Source of the DNA: Dipteris shenzhenensis
Lineage: Eukaryota; Polypodiophyta; Polypodiopsida; Gleicheniales
Assembly: GCA_047967505.1 (NCBI GenBank)
Contig: CM106541.1
DNA: 64,000 nucleotides
Strand: one strand, 5' to 3'
The notes beneath the pieces were generated by a model. It had not been told where the DNA came from. It did not search any database and worked only from the letters and a program-made list of their open reading frames with translations. Every line of letters starts with the position of its first letter. Position 1 is the first letter of the stretch. A program made the position numbers and the translations under genes. Below, one piece after another: positions 12,303 to 22,469 of the stretch.

Positions 12303-12480
12303 GGGTTAGGATTTAGGGTTTAGGGTTAGGGTTTAGGATTTAGGATTTAGGGTTTAGGGTTAGGGTTTAGGGTTAGGGTTAAGGGTTTAGGGTTTAGGAT
12401 TTAGAATTTAGGATTTAAAGTTTAGGGTTTAGGGTTTAGGATTTATTGTTTAGGATTTAGGGTTTCGGAATTAAATGTTT
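12303..12480 (+). repeat. Interstitial telomere-type tract (TTTAGGG)n
   Basis: About 25 perfect or slightly changed units of the plant telomere heptamer TTTAGGG run head to tail. GGATTTA and GGGTTA variants increase toward the right end. It sits inside the chromosome window, between two blocks of the same inverted-repeat family. Confidence 0.9.
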
Positions 12481-12535
12481 AAAGTTTAGGATTTACGGTG
12501 GTAAAGATGTTTTGGTATTAATTGTTTAAAGTTTA

Positions 12536-12612
12536 TCCAACCAACCATATATCCAATCTATTGCACAAATCAAGAAAATTCTTGATTTGTGCAATAGGTT
12601 GGATATATCCAA
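12536..12612. repeat. Second copy of the inverted-repeat unit
   Basis: CCATATATCCAATCTATTGCACAAATCAAG is followed directly by its near-complement CTTGATTTGTGCAATAGGTTGGATATATCC, forming a foldback with arms of about 30 bp. It is the same family as the cluster at 12,066-12,285, with T for G in the 'CTGTTG' position. Confidence 0.85.
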
Positions 12613-13080
12613 TACTAGGTACGATCCTTTGCAAAGGCTTTACTTTAAGTAATTATAAGTCTACCTAGTTAAAGTATCCTACGTATTAGGGACAAGCACA
12701 TAGGCTAAAAGCACACCGATTCATATTTTCTTACATTCATGCTGCATGGTGTATTAGAAGAAATGAAGAAGTATGTGATAAGAAATATTCATAAGAATCC
12801 ATATCATGGATTCATGCCATGGATATCTGGTGGTTGCTAAAGTAGAAAAATGATATGGATTCAATGATACTGTAGTTTTGTACAAAGCCTTAAACAAAGT
12901 TTAAGGCTTTTGCAAAGTATTACATATTGTAACAAAGATAAGCAAGTATGCTAAATCTCTTCCAGATTCTATGGTTTTAAATACCTACCTTACAAATACA
13001 TTATTATCTAATTCTTCATTCTTCGACTAACAAGTATTATACACATGGAAGAAAAGCATACATGCTAAAAGTACTTGTGT
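12613..13080. other. Intergenic; one half of an 80-bp direct repeat
   Basis: No gene is seen. Bases about 12,986-13,072 (CTACCTTACAAATACATT ... CAAGTATTATA ... GCATACATGCTA) recur, diverged, at about 13,350-13,425. Confidence 0.5.
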
Positions 13081-13640
13081 AAACTTTAATATTTCCTTAT
13101 TTTTTAAATTAATTCAATTCTTTGATTGAATACCTTTTTAAAATTTAAAGGTTATTAGTATATAATATACATAATTTTAAATGTTATTAATGTATAATAT
13201 TAATAATTTATATATTTATTTAAATTTATACAATAATTACATTATATTTATATTAGTTTTTAAGTTAATAATGTATATTTTTATTAAGACTAAAATTTAC
13301 TATCTAGTTAATAGCAAGAAGAATATTGTAGAGATTTTTCATATTAAGAACTACCTTACAAATACATTCACTAATTCTTCATTGTTTTAAGCATAAGTAT
13401 TATATAAAGCACATATGCTAGAAGACTTCCCATTCAAAAATATTTTTATTGTTATATTTTTTTAATTAATGTATTTATATATATATATTTATATAATAAT
13501 TATATAATATTTATATTAATTTATAGATTAACAATATATATTTTTAGCAAAATTATATTTTAATATTAGTTAATAAAAATTTATTATATTATGAAGCAAA
13601 AATATTATAAATGGATTTCTTATATTAATAAAGTGTTGTG
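13081..13640. other. Extremely AT-rich block
   Basis: Nearly pure A/T with long T and TATA runs. The open frames here are composition artefacts. It could be a matrix-attachment or replication-timing type region, but nothing in it proves that. Confidence 0.6.
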
Positions 13641-14222
13641 AGAAGAGTTTTTTGAGAGATTTATGATTAAATTTTGTTTTGAAGTTCTTGCGTATGCAAT
13701 AGGTAGAGAGGTTTGAGTGGTTTTGAGGTTGAGAGAGAAATTTGTAATAGATTGTTTTCTAATTTATTTTTTTTGAAAAATTATTGCGTGCCCAATAGGC
13801 TGAGAGAGTTTGAGGTTGAGAGAAATTTGTGACAATAGGTTGTGAGAGTTTAAGGTAAAGAGGGAAATTTGTGGGAAAAAAGATTTAATGCAAAAGATGG
13901 TTTTTTGAAGTTGTTGCGTACACAACAAGTTTTTGAGAAAAGAATCGGATTTGAAAAAAAATTCAAATTTACAAAAACTTGATTCTTAGTTCTTGCGTAC
14001 GCAATAGGTTGGAAATAAACTCACCTCTTGCAACATTTTGAAAATTTTGAGAATCCTGCAATAGGTTGATGAGAGGAGAGAAGCGTGGAGTGTGAAAGAA
14101 TGAACTTTGAATGAAAGAGAGAATGAAGAACCTTCTACTTATAGTGAACCTAAAAGAACTAAAAAAACCTAAAAAACTAAAAAAAGCTGACTTTACCTAA
14201 AAGCTACCCATTTCCTATAAAA
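13641..14222. repeat. Dispersed TTGCGTACGCAATAGG-type motif repeats
   Basis: Five diverged copies of a phrase related to TTGCGTACGCAATAGGTTGG occur near 13,690, 13,785, 13,912, 13,995 and 14,047. They are spaced 50-130 bp apart and are each followed by 'GAGAG' or 'TTGAG' text. The GCAATAGGTTGG part is shared with the inverted-repeat family at 12.1-12.6 kb. Confidence 0.5.
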
Positions 14223-14227
14223 CTCTA

Positions 14228-14745
14228 CTTCTCCTCATTCTCTCTCACAACTTTCCTAAAGCTCCTCCACCACCTCCCCACCCAGGTACTCCCTCCCTCC
14301 CTTCCCTTCCCCTCTCCTCCCTCCCCTCCCTTCCCCTCTCCTCTTGCTTCCCATCCCCTCTCCTCCCTTCCCATCTCCTCCCGCTTCCCATCCCCTCTCC
14401 TCCAGCTTCCTCTCTCCCCTCCCCCCTCCCTCCTTCTGCTTCCCCCTTCCCCTCTCCTCCCTTCCCCTCCCCTCCTCCTCTTTTCCCCTGTTCTCTCCCT
14501 CCTCGCGCTTGCCCTTCCCTTCCCTTCCCCTCTCCTCCCACTTCCCCCTCCCCTCCGCTCCCCTCCCCTCCCTTTCCCTTTCCTCCCTCTTCCCCCTCCC
14601 CTCCCCTCCCCTTCTTTCCTCCCTCCCCTCCCCTCCCTTCCCCTCTCCTCCCCTCTTCTCTCGCTTCCCTCTCCCCTCCCCTCCCCTCCCCTCCTTTCCT
14701 CCCTCTCCTCCCGCTTCCCCTCCCCTCTTCTCCCGCTTCCTCCTT
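14228..14745 (+). repeat. Polypyrimidine (CCTCCC/CTTCCC) tract
   Basis: Over 500 bp of C/T-only sequence on the plus strand, built from CCCTCCC and CTTCCC words. Long open frames on both strands here encode Pro/Ser or Gly/Arg/Glu homopolymer-like protein and are composition artefacts. Confidence 0.9.
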
Positions 14746-14752
14746 CGAGCGA

Positions 14753-15138
14753 TGAGGGGGGGGTGAAGGGAGGGGAGGGGCGGGGCGGGGCGGGGAGGGA
14801 GGGGAGGGGCGGGGCGAGAGGGGAGGGGAGAGGGGAGGGGAGTGGAGGCGAGAGGGGAGGGGCAAGAGGGGAGGGGCGGGGCGGAGGGGAGGGAAGGGGG
14901 AGGAGCGGGGAGGGGAGGTGAGAGGGGAGGAGCGGGGGGAGGGGCAGGGCGCAAGAGGGGAGGGGCAGGGCGGGGAGGGGAGGGAAGGGGGAGGAGCGGG
15001 GAGGGGAGGCGAGAGGGGAGGGGCAGGGGGAGGGGCGAGGAGGGGAGAGGGGAGGGGCGAGGGGAGGGGAGGGGCAAGGCGGGGAGGCAGGAGGGGCGAG
15101 GGGAGGGATGGGGCGGGGAGGTGGGAGGGGAGTCTGCT
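14753..15138 (+). repeat. Polypurine (GGGAGGGG) tract, complementary to the preceding block
   Basis: Immediately after an 8-bp mixed junction the plus strand switches to GGGAGGGGCGGGG-type purine sequence for about 385 bp. Together the two tracts form a very large imperfect inverted repeat. The G-runs are dense enough for G-quadruplexes. Confidence 0.9.
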
Positions 15139-15139
15139 T

Positions 15140-15890
15140 TGAACTTCTTTTGCCTCTCCCCCCTTGCAACCGTCTCTTTAGACTCCTCTTCTTGCGTCTG
15201 GTGGGTCCTTTGAGGTGGCTTGTCATGCCTAGGGGTCTTCTTTGTCCTTGGTCTCTTTTCCTTTTCATGAGGCTGTGAGACATCAGGCTGAGGCTCTTGC
15301 TCAACTCGTACTAGAGGCTCCTCATATGTGATAATATCGAGGCATAGAGGGTTGATGGTGCTCTTCCATGTAGTCTGCTTGGTTGGAGGATTGGGGCCAA
15401 GGTTCATTATATCTGTGAGCCTGCCAAATACTTCCTCTTGTTGTGGCCCCTTTAATCTCTCCATCTCCTCTCTTTTCCTTTCTTGCTCCCCGTTGGTGGT
15501 CTAGATGCTCCATGCTAGGACCCCACAGAGGAGGGAGGGGCAATTGATCATGATTGACTGGACTATTTTTCCCCTCTTGGGAGACCTCTCTACTTCCATG
15601 GTTAGTTGTGTGGAAGGACTGAGAGGACCCCTGATCGTGCTTGGATCCTTCATCGTGCTGGGATTCTTCATGGTGCTAAGATCCCTAGGATCCCCCATGA
15701 GAGTTGCATGGTGGGGACTCGCGTTGAATGGACTCTTGATGATGAGAACTGCGTTCAGATCCCTACTGATCATTGCCCTCTTAGCCACTGGGGCTTGCAG
15801 TGTGTTCGGAGGCCATGGAGTTGTGAGGAGGAGAACGGGTAGTGTTTAAATAGCCTCTAATGGGTCTAGGAGTTTGTTTAACTCGTGCCA
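15140..15890 (-). pseudogene. Unidentified acidic/basic repeat protein, broken
   Basis: Reading the minus strand from an ATG at about 15,890 gives a hydrophilic protein. It contains a short internal repeat (GSQHHEES, QHDEGS, KHDQGS type, about 15,690-15,620) interrupted by several TAG/TGA stops. After a frame change it continues as EMERLKGPQQEEVFGRLTDI and then a highly charged tail (KEKRPRTKKTPRHDKPPQ) running into the polypurine/polypyrimidine block. It resembles the N-terminal hinge of a retroelement gag or a transposon accessory protein. I recognise no domain. It lies downstream of the minus-strand gene at 19.1-16.2 kb and could be an extra exon of it or a separate unit. Confidence 0.3.
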
Positions 15891-16205
15891 TAGAAATGAG
15901 GGATTTTAGGGTTTTGAAGTGCTTTATATAGTCTTTTTTAAAGCACTTTAGGGTTTTTCTTTTGAATTAGGGTTTTTTTAGTGGACCCCCTCCCTCCCCC
16001 AGTCTTTTGTCACCCCAGTTTGGTAATACTTAATCTTCACCACCCTCCCTTCCAACCCACTCACCTCTTCGCCCTACCATGTCGCACATGCAATTTTGCA
16101 ATTTCCAAACAAATTTGTGAATTTTGGAATCTATAATTGACTCAAAATAGTGTTAACTTTATTCATCAAACATTTTACATTTGGGGCTCTCTTAAGACCT
16201 GCCTC
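15891..16205. other. Spacer between minus-strand genes
   Basis: No gene seen. Two TTTAGGGTTTT-like phrases occur near 15,905 and 15,950. Confidence 0.4.
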
Positions 16206-16209
16206 CCCT

Positions 16210-19078
16210 GTCTGACTCTACTGTCTGACTCTACATTGCAACCAAAGTGCAACCCCTTGGCTCCTTGTTGAGGACTTCCAAGCAGCACATCTCCTTGTCT
16301 TCTTGACATGTTGAACTACTTTTGTGAGACTTGAGACCTCTACCTTATCGTGCTTGAGAGTCTTGGCCTCTAGACATCTATAAAACCAATTGAACATTTT
16401 GTGTAGTGCATTGCTTTGCATGATACCACCCCCATGTCTTGTATTCTTGAAGTATGCTACCTTTGCTCTGTAGTGCGATTTCTCCATTCCTTGAGTATTC
16501 CAAATGGACAGAGAGCCCCATTGCTCCACAAACCATGGTGCATGTGCATAAGGAATATGCTATAAAGAAAAACATTGTATTAGAAACATAAACTGACTCA
16601 CGTTTAAAGCACAAAATTTCAACCTAAGGAGGATTACCATGTAATGTGTAACATGTGACTCCCCCCATGCTTCTACCATCAATAATATGAATTCTCCCAA
16701 TGATGTCCTGAATCTCTCATAATAAAGCTCATCTATTTGACCTTGTCTAGGCAACTTTATAAATGCATCAAGCTTTGTCCATATTTTTGCTCTCAAAGTA
16801 GCAATTCATGGATGTGAAGCTTGATTTGTAGTGCACTCACACAAAGCTTTCCAGTACTCCCAACCTAGGGTGCTTTGAGCCAATGTATGTTTTTCTTTAT
16901 CAGCATCGTGGTTGGACAAGAACCTCCTTGCCTTTCCTCCACCCATGGACACTTTAGTAAGAAGATTTTGTGTCTTTCCTAATTGCTTCTTGTCTTGCTT
17001 AAGCTTCACATTGCCTCTGTGAAGTCCCATTAGTGAGAGTAGTTCTTTAGCTTTTGTAATGCATTGTGCAAATAACTTGCTGTGGCCTCAAATTCCAAGC
17101 ATAAACTAGATGGAGATAGAGTAACTTATCAAGTATACACAGTTGAGCATGCAAAGTACACACATGTACCCGCTCTAATGGAATTGGTAGAATGGGGTCC
17201 CACTTAGGATCCTTTTTGTGATGATCAGGGGCTACACTTTGGTTGCAAGAAAGGATGCCATTTTCCCACTATAGGCTTCCCTTTTGCATCTTCTGAGAGT
17301 GGGTGCAATACAAGCATGTCCATTTTGCATCTGCACCTGTATCACAACCATACAAGCACTTGAGGGTCTTCAAATCACCAACTAGATGCCATTTAACTTG
17401 AAACGTTCCATGCCCATCCACTATTAATGTTTGCCCTACGTCTTGTCTTCAAATAATCGATGGGATGCCGATTGTCTCCAAAACCCACTTCAATGTCTCG
17501 TGGCACTCCTTTGGGGTCTCAAAGGCTGCAAGCCACCATATGTCCTTCTCAGATTGGACTGAGAAACCCTGCTCAACTTCCTCATCCCCTTGAGCAAAAT
17601 GCAAGGCATCATTCATAATACAAATGCTCACCCTCTCTAGCTTGTGCTCTTTTACCAAGTGAGCTTCATCCATTTTTATAACAAATACTAGCTTGCCATT
17701 TGTACAATGAAAGAGAAATACAGTAAGGATATAGAAATGAGAAGAAACAAAGTTGAATGTGAAGAGGGAATTTCTCTTACCTTCTTCTCTCATCTCATAG
17801 AATTTGACCATGGCTCTCTGCAAATTCTCTACATCCATGTAAACATTATTGAAAGCATTCATCTCAAATGTTTGGATGCCAGATTTCTTTTTACTCTTCC
17901 AAGTCATTGTGCCACTTGCACAATGGTATCCTCCAAGCTTTTCTCTAGCACATTGGTTTGTTTCTTGACGTGTAAGCCTTACAGACCAGGTGTTGGCAAT
18001 GGCATTGTAGATATCTTATACTTTTCCTCCATAGCAGACTTCAAAATTTTAAAAACAAAGTTGTAAGCTTCACGACTTACACCAACAGCATCACAAGCTC
18101 CAAGCACCTCCTTTGCTTGCATGAGGCCCTTTAAATCCTTCATTTTGCCTCTCTAGCAACTTGTTCACGTAGCCCTTTTTGTCTAGGGTCCTTCAACACT
18201 TCCATGACATCACTTGGCTTTATTAAACTTCTTAGAACATATGAAGAATCAGTATCATCCATTTCCATTGTTCCCATAACATCCTCCATGAAATTCCTAA
18301 AGTAGAGTACAAATGAGTCTTAGTGAAAACAATGCAACACCACGAATATTTTGGAGTAAGAAATTTCATTGAAATTTTGGGAAACTAACCTTGCAGCCCG
18401 TATTCTCCTCTTTTGGGCACCATTATTGGTTAACAATGCATCCATCGATTGCAATTGTCTTTTCCTCTCCTTCAGTCCCAAAGATGTTCCCTTCAACTTT
18501 TGTACTCATTCTATCGACTTCTCTCGTTCCTTCTCCACAACACGTTGAACTTGGCCATAGATAGACCTTTCCAAATCTTGTTTTCTTTCAGCGAGCTTTT
18601 GGATTGATTCTTCCAATTCATGTCGCTCCAAGTCCAGTGCATGTGCTTTGTCACTGAGTTCTTTGTTTTGCAATTGGAGATCCTGCATACTATTATGCAT
18701 TGCCACAATAGTAATATTTCCCAAATGTGCAAGTTCTTCTGCTTGGGCTCTCTGCACCTCGCTTGCTTACATAGCCAATGTCTAAGAATGGTTCAATCGA
18801 TTGCAATAACCGAGTAATCCAGCATGTCCCTTGCCAACAAACCGAACAGCATCATGCACTGTATGAAAAGGAGGACTCTTTTGGGTGGCAGGGTCTAAAG
18901 GATACAAGTTTCCATCCACCCAAAGGTCAAGAAGCTTCTTCCCTTGTAATCAAAGATTGTGGAGCACACTTTGAGGAGTTCCACTATATCCCAGACAGCA
19001 TGTGCTTGCATATTCTGCCTCCAGTTGTAGGTTCACATGGTACTTGTTGGATATATCCTCGAATGGTGCCATGAGTAC
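16210..19078 (-). pseudogene. Multi-exon plant gene with coiled coil and transposase-like motifs, broken
   Basis: Reading right to left. The first part (about 18,950-18,800) includes LLDLWVDGNLYPLD and VRFVGKGHAGLLGYC. A coiled coil follows at 18,757-18,506 (ELSDKAHALDLERHELEES, then KDLERSIYGQ-like heptads). An exon ends at 18,390 with donor GTTAGT, and the next begins at 18,296 after TTTAG. It encodes FMEDVMGTMEMDDTDSSYVL and KPSDVMEVLKDPRQKGLREQ. A second small intron opens with GTAAGA near 17,783. Then come FVIKMDEAHLVKEHKLERVS, DIWWLAAFETPKECHETLKW, and the segment QVKWHLVGDLKTLKCL...WTCLYCTH with a C-x2-C pair. The tail is WGSLSIWNTQGMEKSHYRAK with NTRHGGGIMQSNALHKMFNW. The GD-x-K-x-L...C-x2-C and late HGGG motifs resemble an RNase-H-like transposase family found in many eukaryotes; that is inference. 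Several TAG/TGA stops and one shift make it a relic. Confidence 0.5.
18390..18757 (-). CDS. Coiled-coil exon of the minus-strand gene
   Basis: This exon is the best preserved piece of the gene. It reads through about 85 codons of regular leucine/glutamate heptads (LQLQNKELSDKAHALDLERH), meets a TGA at about 18,506, and continues in frame as basic text (KLKGTSLGLKERKRQLQSMD) to a GCAAG|GTTAGT donor. Such a segment usually mediates dimerisation. The neighbouring exon phase supports real splicing here. Confidence 0.5.
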
Positions 19079-19084
19079 TCAAAG

Positions 19085-19600
19085 AGAGGTATCAGTGATG
19101 CAGGCTAAAATGTAGGGGAGAGCTAGCAAAGATGGAGCAGTGAGAGGGAGAGAGTAGCAAGGAAGAGGGAGGAGGAAAAGTAGATGAGGGCAAGAGTAAG
19201 AGGAGGAGAGTAGGGCGATAGGTGTAGAAGGGAGGGAAGGAGCTACTGCAGAAGGGAGGAGGAGGGGAGAGATGCTACAGGAGGGAGGAGGAAGGGAGAG
19301 ATTTTGCAGGAGGGAGGAGCAGAGGAGAGGGAGCCTGGGCGGCTGGAGAAGGAGGGGAGAGGAAGGAGGGAGGAGGAGCCAGAAGGAGGAGGAGGAGGGG
19401 AGAGGGAGGAGGGAGGAGGAGGAGCAAGATGGAGGAGGAGGGAGGGGGAGGGAGGGAGAGGGAGAGGGAGAGGGAGAGGAAGAGGGAGAGGGAGGAGGAG
19501 GGAGGGAGGGAGGGAGGGAGGGAGGAGGGGGAGGGAGAAAGAGGGAGGGAGGGAGAGAGAGAGAGAGGGAGGGAGGGAGATTCGAAATTTGAAATTCAAA
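19085..19600 (+). repeat. Polypurine GGAGGGA tract
   Basis: About 500 bp of G/A-only sequence made of GGAGGAGG, GGGAGAGG and GGGA words, ending in (GA)n at 19,550. Open frames on either strand here are low-complexity artefacts. It lies between the minus-strand gene and the gypsy gag fragment. Confidence 0.9.
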
Positions 19601-19744
19601 TTTCAAAAAGTGGGCCCCTCCCCTCATTGATGGGGGGAGAGGTGGGCTCAAATGTGGGCTTAACCCACCTAGGTTGGGCTGGTTAGGCCTCTTTGGGACC
19701 CTCCAAGCCCCTTGCATTAGCCCACTAGGCATTCCCTAATCCAT

Positions 19745-20040
19745 TCCTTATGAGGTCCTTTTGAGACCCCAATTCTCCCCTAATGATTTTCGTAATGCCT
19801 CCCAATTGACTTTCTCTTCCGGGCTGAGGGCCCTGTACCATTGGTCTACCTTGCCATCTAGACTGAGGCCAAAATCATTAACCATTTTTAGATCTCTAGG
19901 AGCAACAAATGCTTCACATATTTGCTCAAATCACTCCACATGGGAGACCGGATCTCCTTCCCCAAGAAATTTAGCTATCAACTTGGAAATGGCTATGGGC
20001 CTGCTCTGAGAGGAATTGGTGATCCTTGCTAGAAATACAG
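19745..20040 (-). mobile_element. Ty3/gypsy gag fragment
   Basis: The minus strand reads IAISKLIAKFLGEGDPVSHV, a TGA, then FEQICEAFVAPRDLKMVNDF and SLDGKVDQWYRALSPEEKVN. This matches the conserved core of plant gypsy gag proteins (F.G..DP..H...F......D......F...L.G.A..WY..L). The rest of the element is missing on both sides. Its left end merges into a polypurine tract. Its right end stops at the first exon of the next gene, so it probably inserted there and removed upstream sequence. Confidence 0.8.
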
Positions 20041-21756
20041 GTGCCGTACATTGATATACTTAAGCAGGTGAGGGGACAATGGATTCTCTTTAACAGACCC
20101 AAGAAAGCACAACAAGGGCTTGCAAAAGGACATCCAGATCGTGAGAATTGGGATGTAAGTACACATTTTAATTATGAATCATTTTTTACAAGTCGGTTTT
20201 CGTAATTATTGCGAGTCTAATGGATTCATATATTTTGCAGGCTTTCATTGACACTGGCAAGGTAACATTGGGCAATAGCTTTGCCACGAAGGATGTACAT
20301 ATGATAATCACAAGCGATGCCATTTATGATGGTTGGATCTCCATCCTTGAGGATTACATTGCAGGCAAATATTCACAAGATGGAAAATGCCGTAGGCAAC
20401 CCACTGTCTCAATGTTTAGATGCTTGCGTGGATTGAGTGATGATCAAATTGGTTAAATTCAAAATGACATTAAAGAAGGTAGAGTAGTCATAGCTAAAAC
20501 AAAGACTGATGCCATGATTCTTGATATTGAAGGACGAGCTATGCAGATCAAGAGAGATGCTGCACTACAAGAAGAACTTTATATGTTTATATCCGCAGAA
20601 CGGCCTTCTTTAATGTTAAAAAATTGGGATGAGTGCAGATTACATTTTAAAATTACTCCAGAATTGTATCATCGGATTCGTGGTTGCTCTGACTCATGGT
20701 TAAAAGTGAAGCTTCAATAGGGCAAGGAAACTCCACCATTGCCTGATGCTGCAAAGGGGTATCTGAGGTGGATTATGGGACAAAGTGAAGGTGCAAGTCA
20801 TGGACCGAATTCCACCCGGCCTTGGAGGTTCTACACAGTTGGTTCAAACATGGAGGGAATGGAATTTATACATAATGTGTACCAAGAGCCAATGGCAATA
20901 GGGGTTGCCTTTTTGGATGTAATGTATGGACCAAGCAGAAGTAGAAATTGGAATGAGGATCGCTTTGAGTGTTTGTTGAGAAGCTTGATGACAATCGCTT
21001 CTCCCCCAGCGCAATTCCTTCTTGTGGTTTTCTTGACCATGGATCATGTATCATGTTTGAAGAATGCATTAAATAAGACATGCGGACAATATAAAATACA
21101 CTTCGGTTGCCTTAATTTTGAAACTACAGATATATTTGTCACTCGATCTATGGATGGCTTAATTGCCTGTGTATTGGTAAGCAAGGAAAAGCATTTCAAC
21201 GATATTGAGCACTATACCAATGCACAATGTAAGCCATCAATATATGTTGCAGATGAAAAATATGAAAAATCAAGTGGTGCAGAAGAATCAAGTGATGAGG
21301 ATGATGATGACGAGGATGAAGATGATGAATTTGACATTGAATTGTCCTTGAAAAGAAAACGTTCAAGTATCATGAAAGACATGATCATGGGTTTCTGTAG
21401 AGAAGATGAGTATGTATTGGACTTGTTCTCTGAGGGGCTTGCTGCAATAGAGTCTCTTTCTTGTAAGAGGCGTGTTGTTTCAGTTGTTGAGACTTATGAG
21501 GAGTTGGCAAAGGTTGAAAGTATATGTTGCACGTATGCTTACAGTAATCATGAAATTCGACAATGGGCTGGCTTGCAAGAACCAATATTGGCAATAGAGG
21601 GGGTGCCAAAAGAAGATGATACAATTGAAGGTGGAGGGGATAAAGAAATTGAAACCATACCAGGACAAAAAGAGCTTCAACCCTTCAATGAAGAGCAGCG
21701 TGAGCATTTACAAAAACACGCTTCAAAGTTTTGGGAAACAGAAGAGGAAGCAACAG
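20041..21756 (+). pseudogene. Methyltransferase-like region of a multi-domain gene (exons a and b)
   Basis: Exon a (20,041-20,154) follows AATACAG and ends GAT|GTAAGT. Exon b starts at 20,241 after TATTTTGCAG and runs to 21,756 (ACAG|GTCC). Joined, they keep one frame for about 540 codons except for TAA at 20,454 and TAG at 20,718; the latter is explained by one C-to-T change in CAG. Motifs: AFLDVMYGPSRSRNWNEDRF occupies the place of the (D/N)PPY motif of N6/N4 methyltransferases. VLDLFSEGLAAIESLSCKRR resembles the SAM-binding 'LDLFSGxG...A..LGRR' motif. Between them are an acidic run (residues like SSDEDDDDEDEDDEFD) and a KRKR. Loss of PPY and of the second glycine suggests no catalysis. The family call is by motif only. 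Upstream exons are missing, cut off at the gypsy gag fragment. Confidence 0.55.
20155..20240 (+). other. Intron (86 bp)
   Basis: Donor GTAAGT and acceptor TATTTTGCAG bound an 86-bp AT-rich intron. Splicing keeps the reading frame (phase 0: ...ENWD | AFIDTGK...). Confidence 0.75.
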
Positions 21757-22469
21757 GTCCTTGAAATTGTCCTTTTATATGGTGTTCGTGTTTTCCATAT
21801 GTTATCTTGCTATATTCTCCATATGATGTATTAATTTTGTTCCAAAGATCTTTTAATATTTCTTGGAAATTTCTTCTATCTCATTGCCATAGTTCAAACA
21901 TTCATATGTATTCTTGAATATGTTTAATTTTCTATATTTCATGAAAAGATGTGTTTGCATGTTATAATACCTTCGGAGTGTGATACACATCCAAATTTAT
22001 TTATGAGTTCATAAATGTTAAAAAGTGTGTTGAGTCTTGATCGTGATGAATGAATGAGTGTAAATTGTTGTTTCTATCCTTATTCACTTCATATGAATGC
22101 TCAAATATGTTTTGGCCGCTTGGCAAAATATTTTCTTAGTGGGAACACTCGGGCAATGCTAGATAATGTTGGACTCCACTCTATCTATTACGCAAAGGTT
22201 TTTGGCATTGTAAGGATATGTAGTTTTGGGGATTAAAATAACTTGAAAGGGTATAGATTCAACAACTTTAGGGGGTATACTAAGCATATGAACATGAATG
22301 CTTTCTTTTTTTTAGTATTCCAATTTTGTTTTGAAAAAGAAAAACATGAATGCTTTCACACAAACAAATTGCATTGAGAGCACACAACCTAAAGTTTGAC
22401 AATTTGGTTTTCCATCTCAATCTTCAGTTTGTTTCTACTTATGAATTTCATTTCCTTGTTTATCAACAG
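21757..22469 (+). other. Intron (713 bp) joining the methyltransferase-like and phosphatase-like regions
   Basis: Donor GTCCTT follows ACAG, and acceptor TTTATCAACAG ends at 22,469. Both flanks are phase 1, and splicing reads ...EEAT-D-IGHLNFTSLEA... without a stop. This exact phase match is the main reason to regard the two coding blocks as one gene. The intron contains only short frames. Confidence 0.65.

Noticed and set aside
14225-15464. Very long minus-strand frames (359 and 402 codons) as genes
   Set aside because: Most of their length is purine/pyrimidine low-complexity sequence that stays open in several frames on both strands. Only the non-repetitive part at 15,140-15,464 could be coding.
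19079-19732. 217-codon minus-strand frame and the plus-strand frames over the same tract
   Set aside because: Composition artefact of the GGAGGGA tract; Ser/Pro/Leu or Gly/Arg/Glu monotony without motifs.
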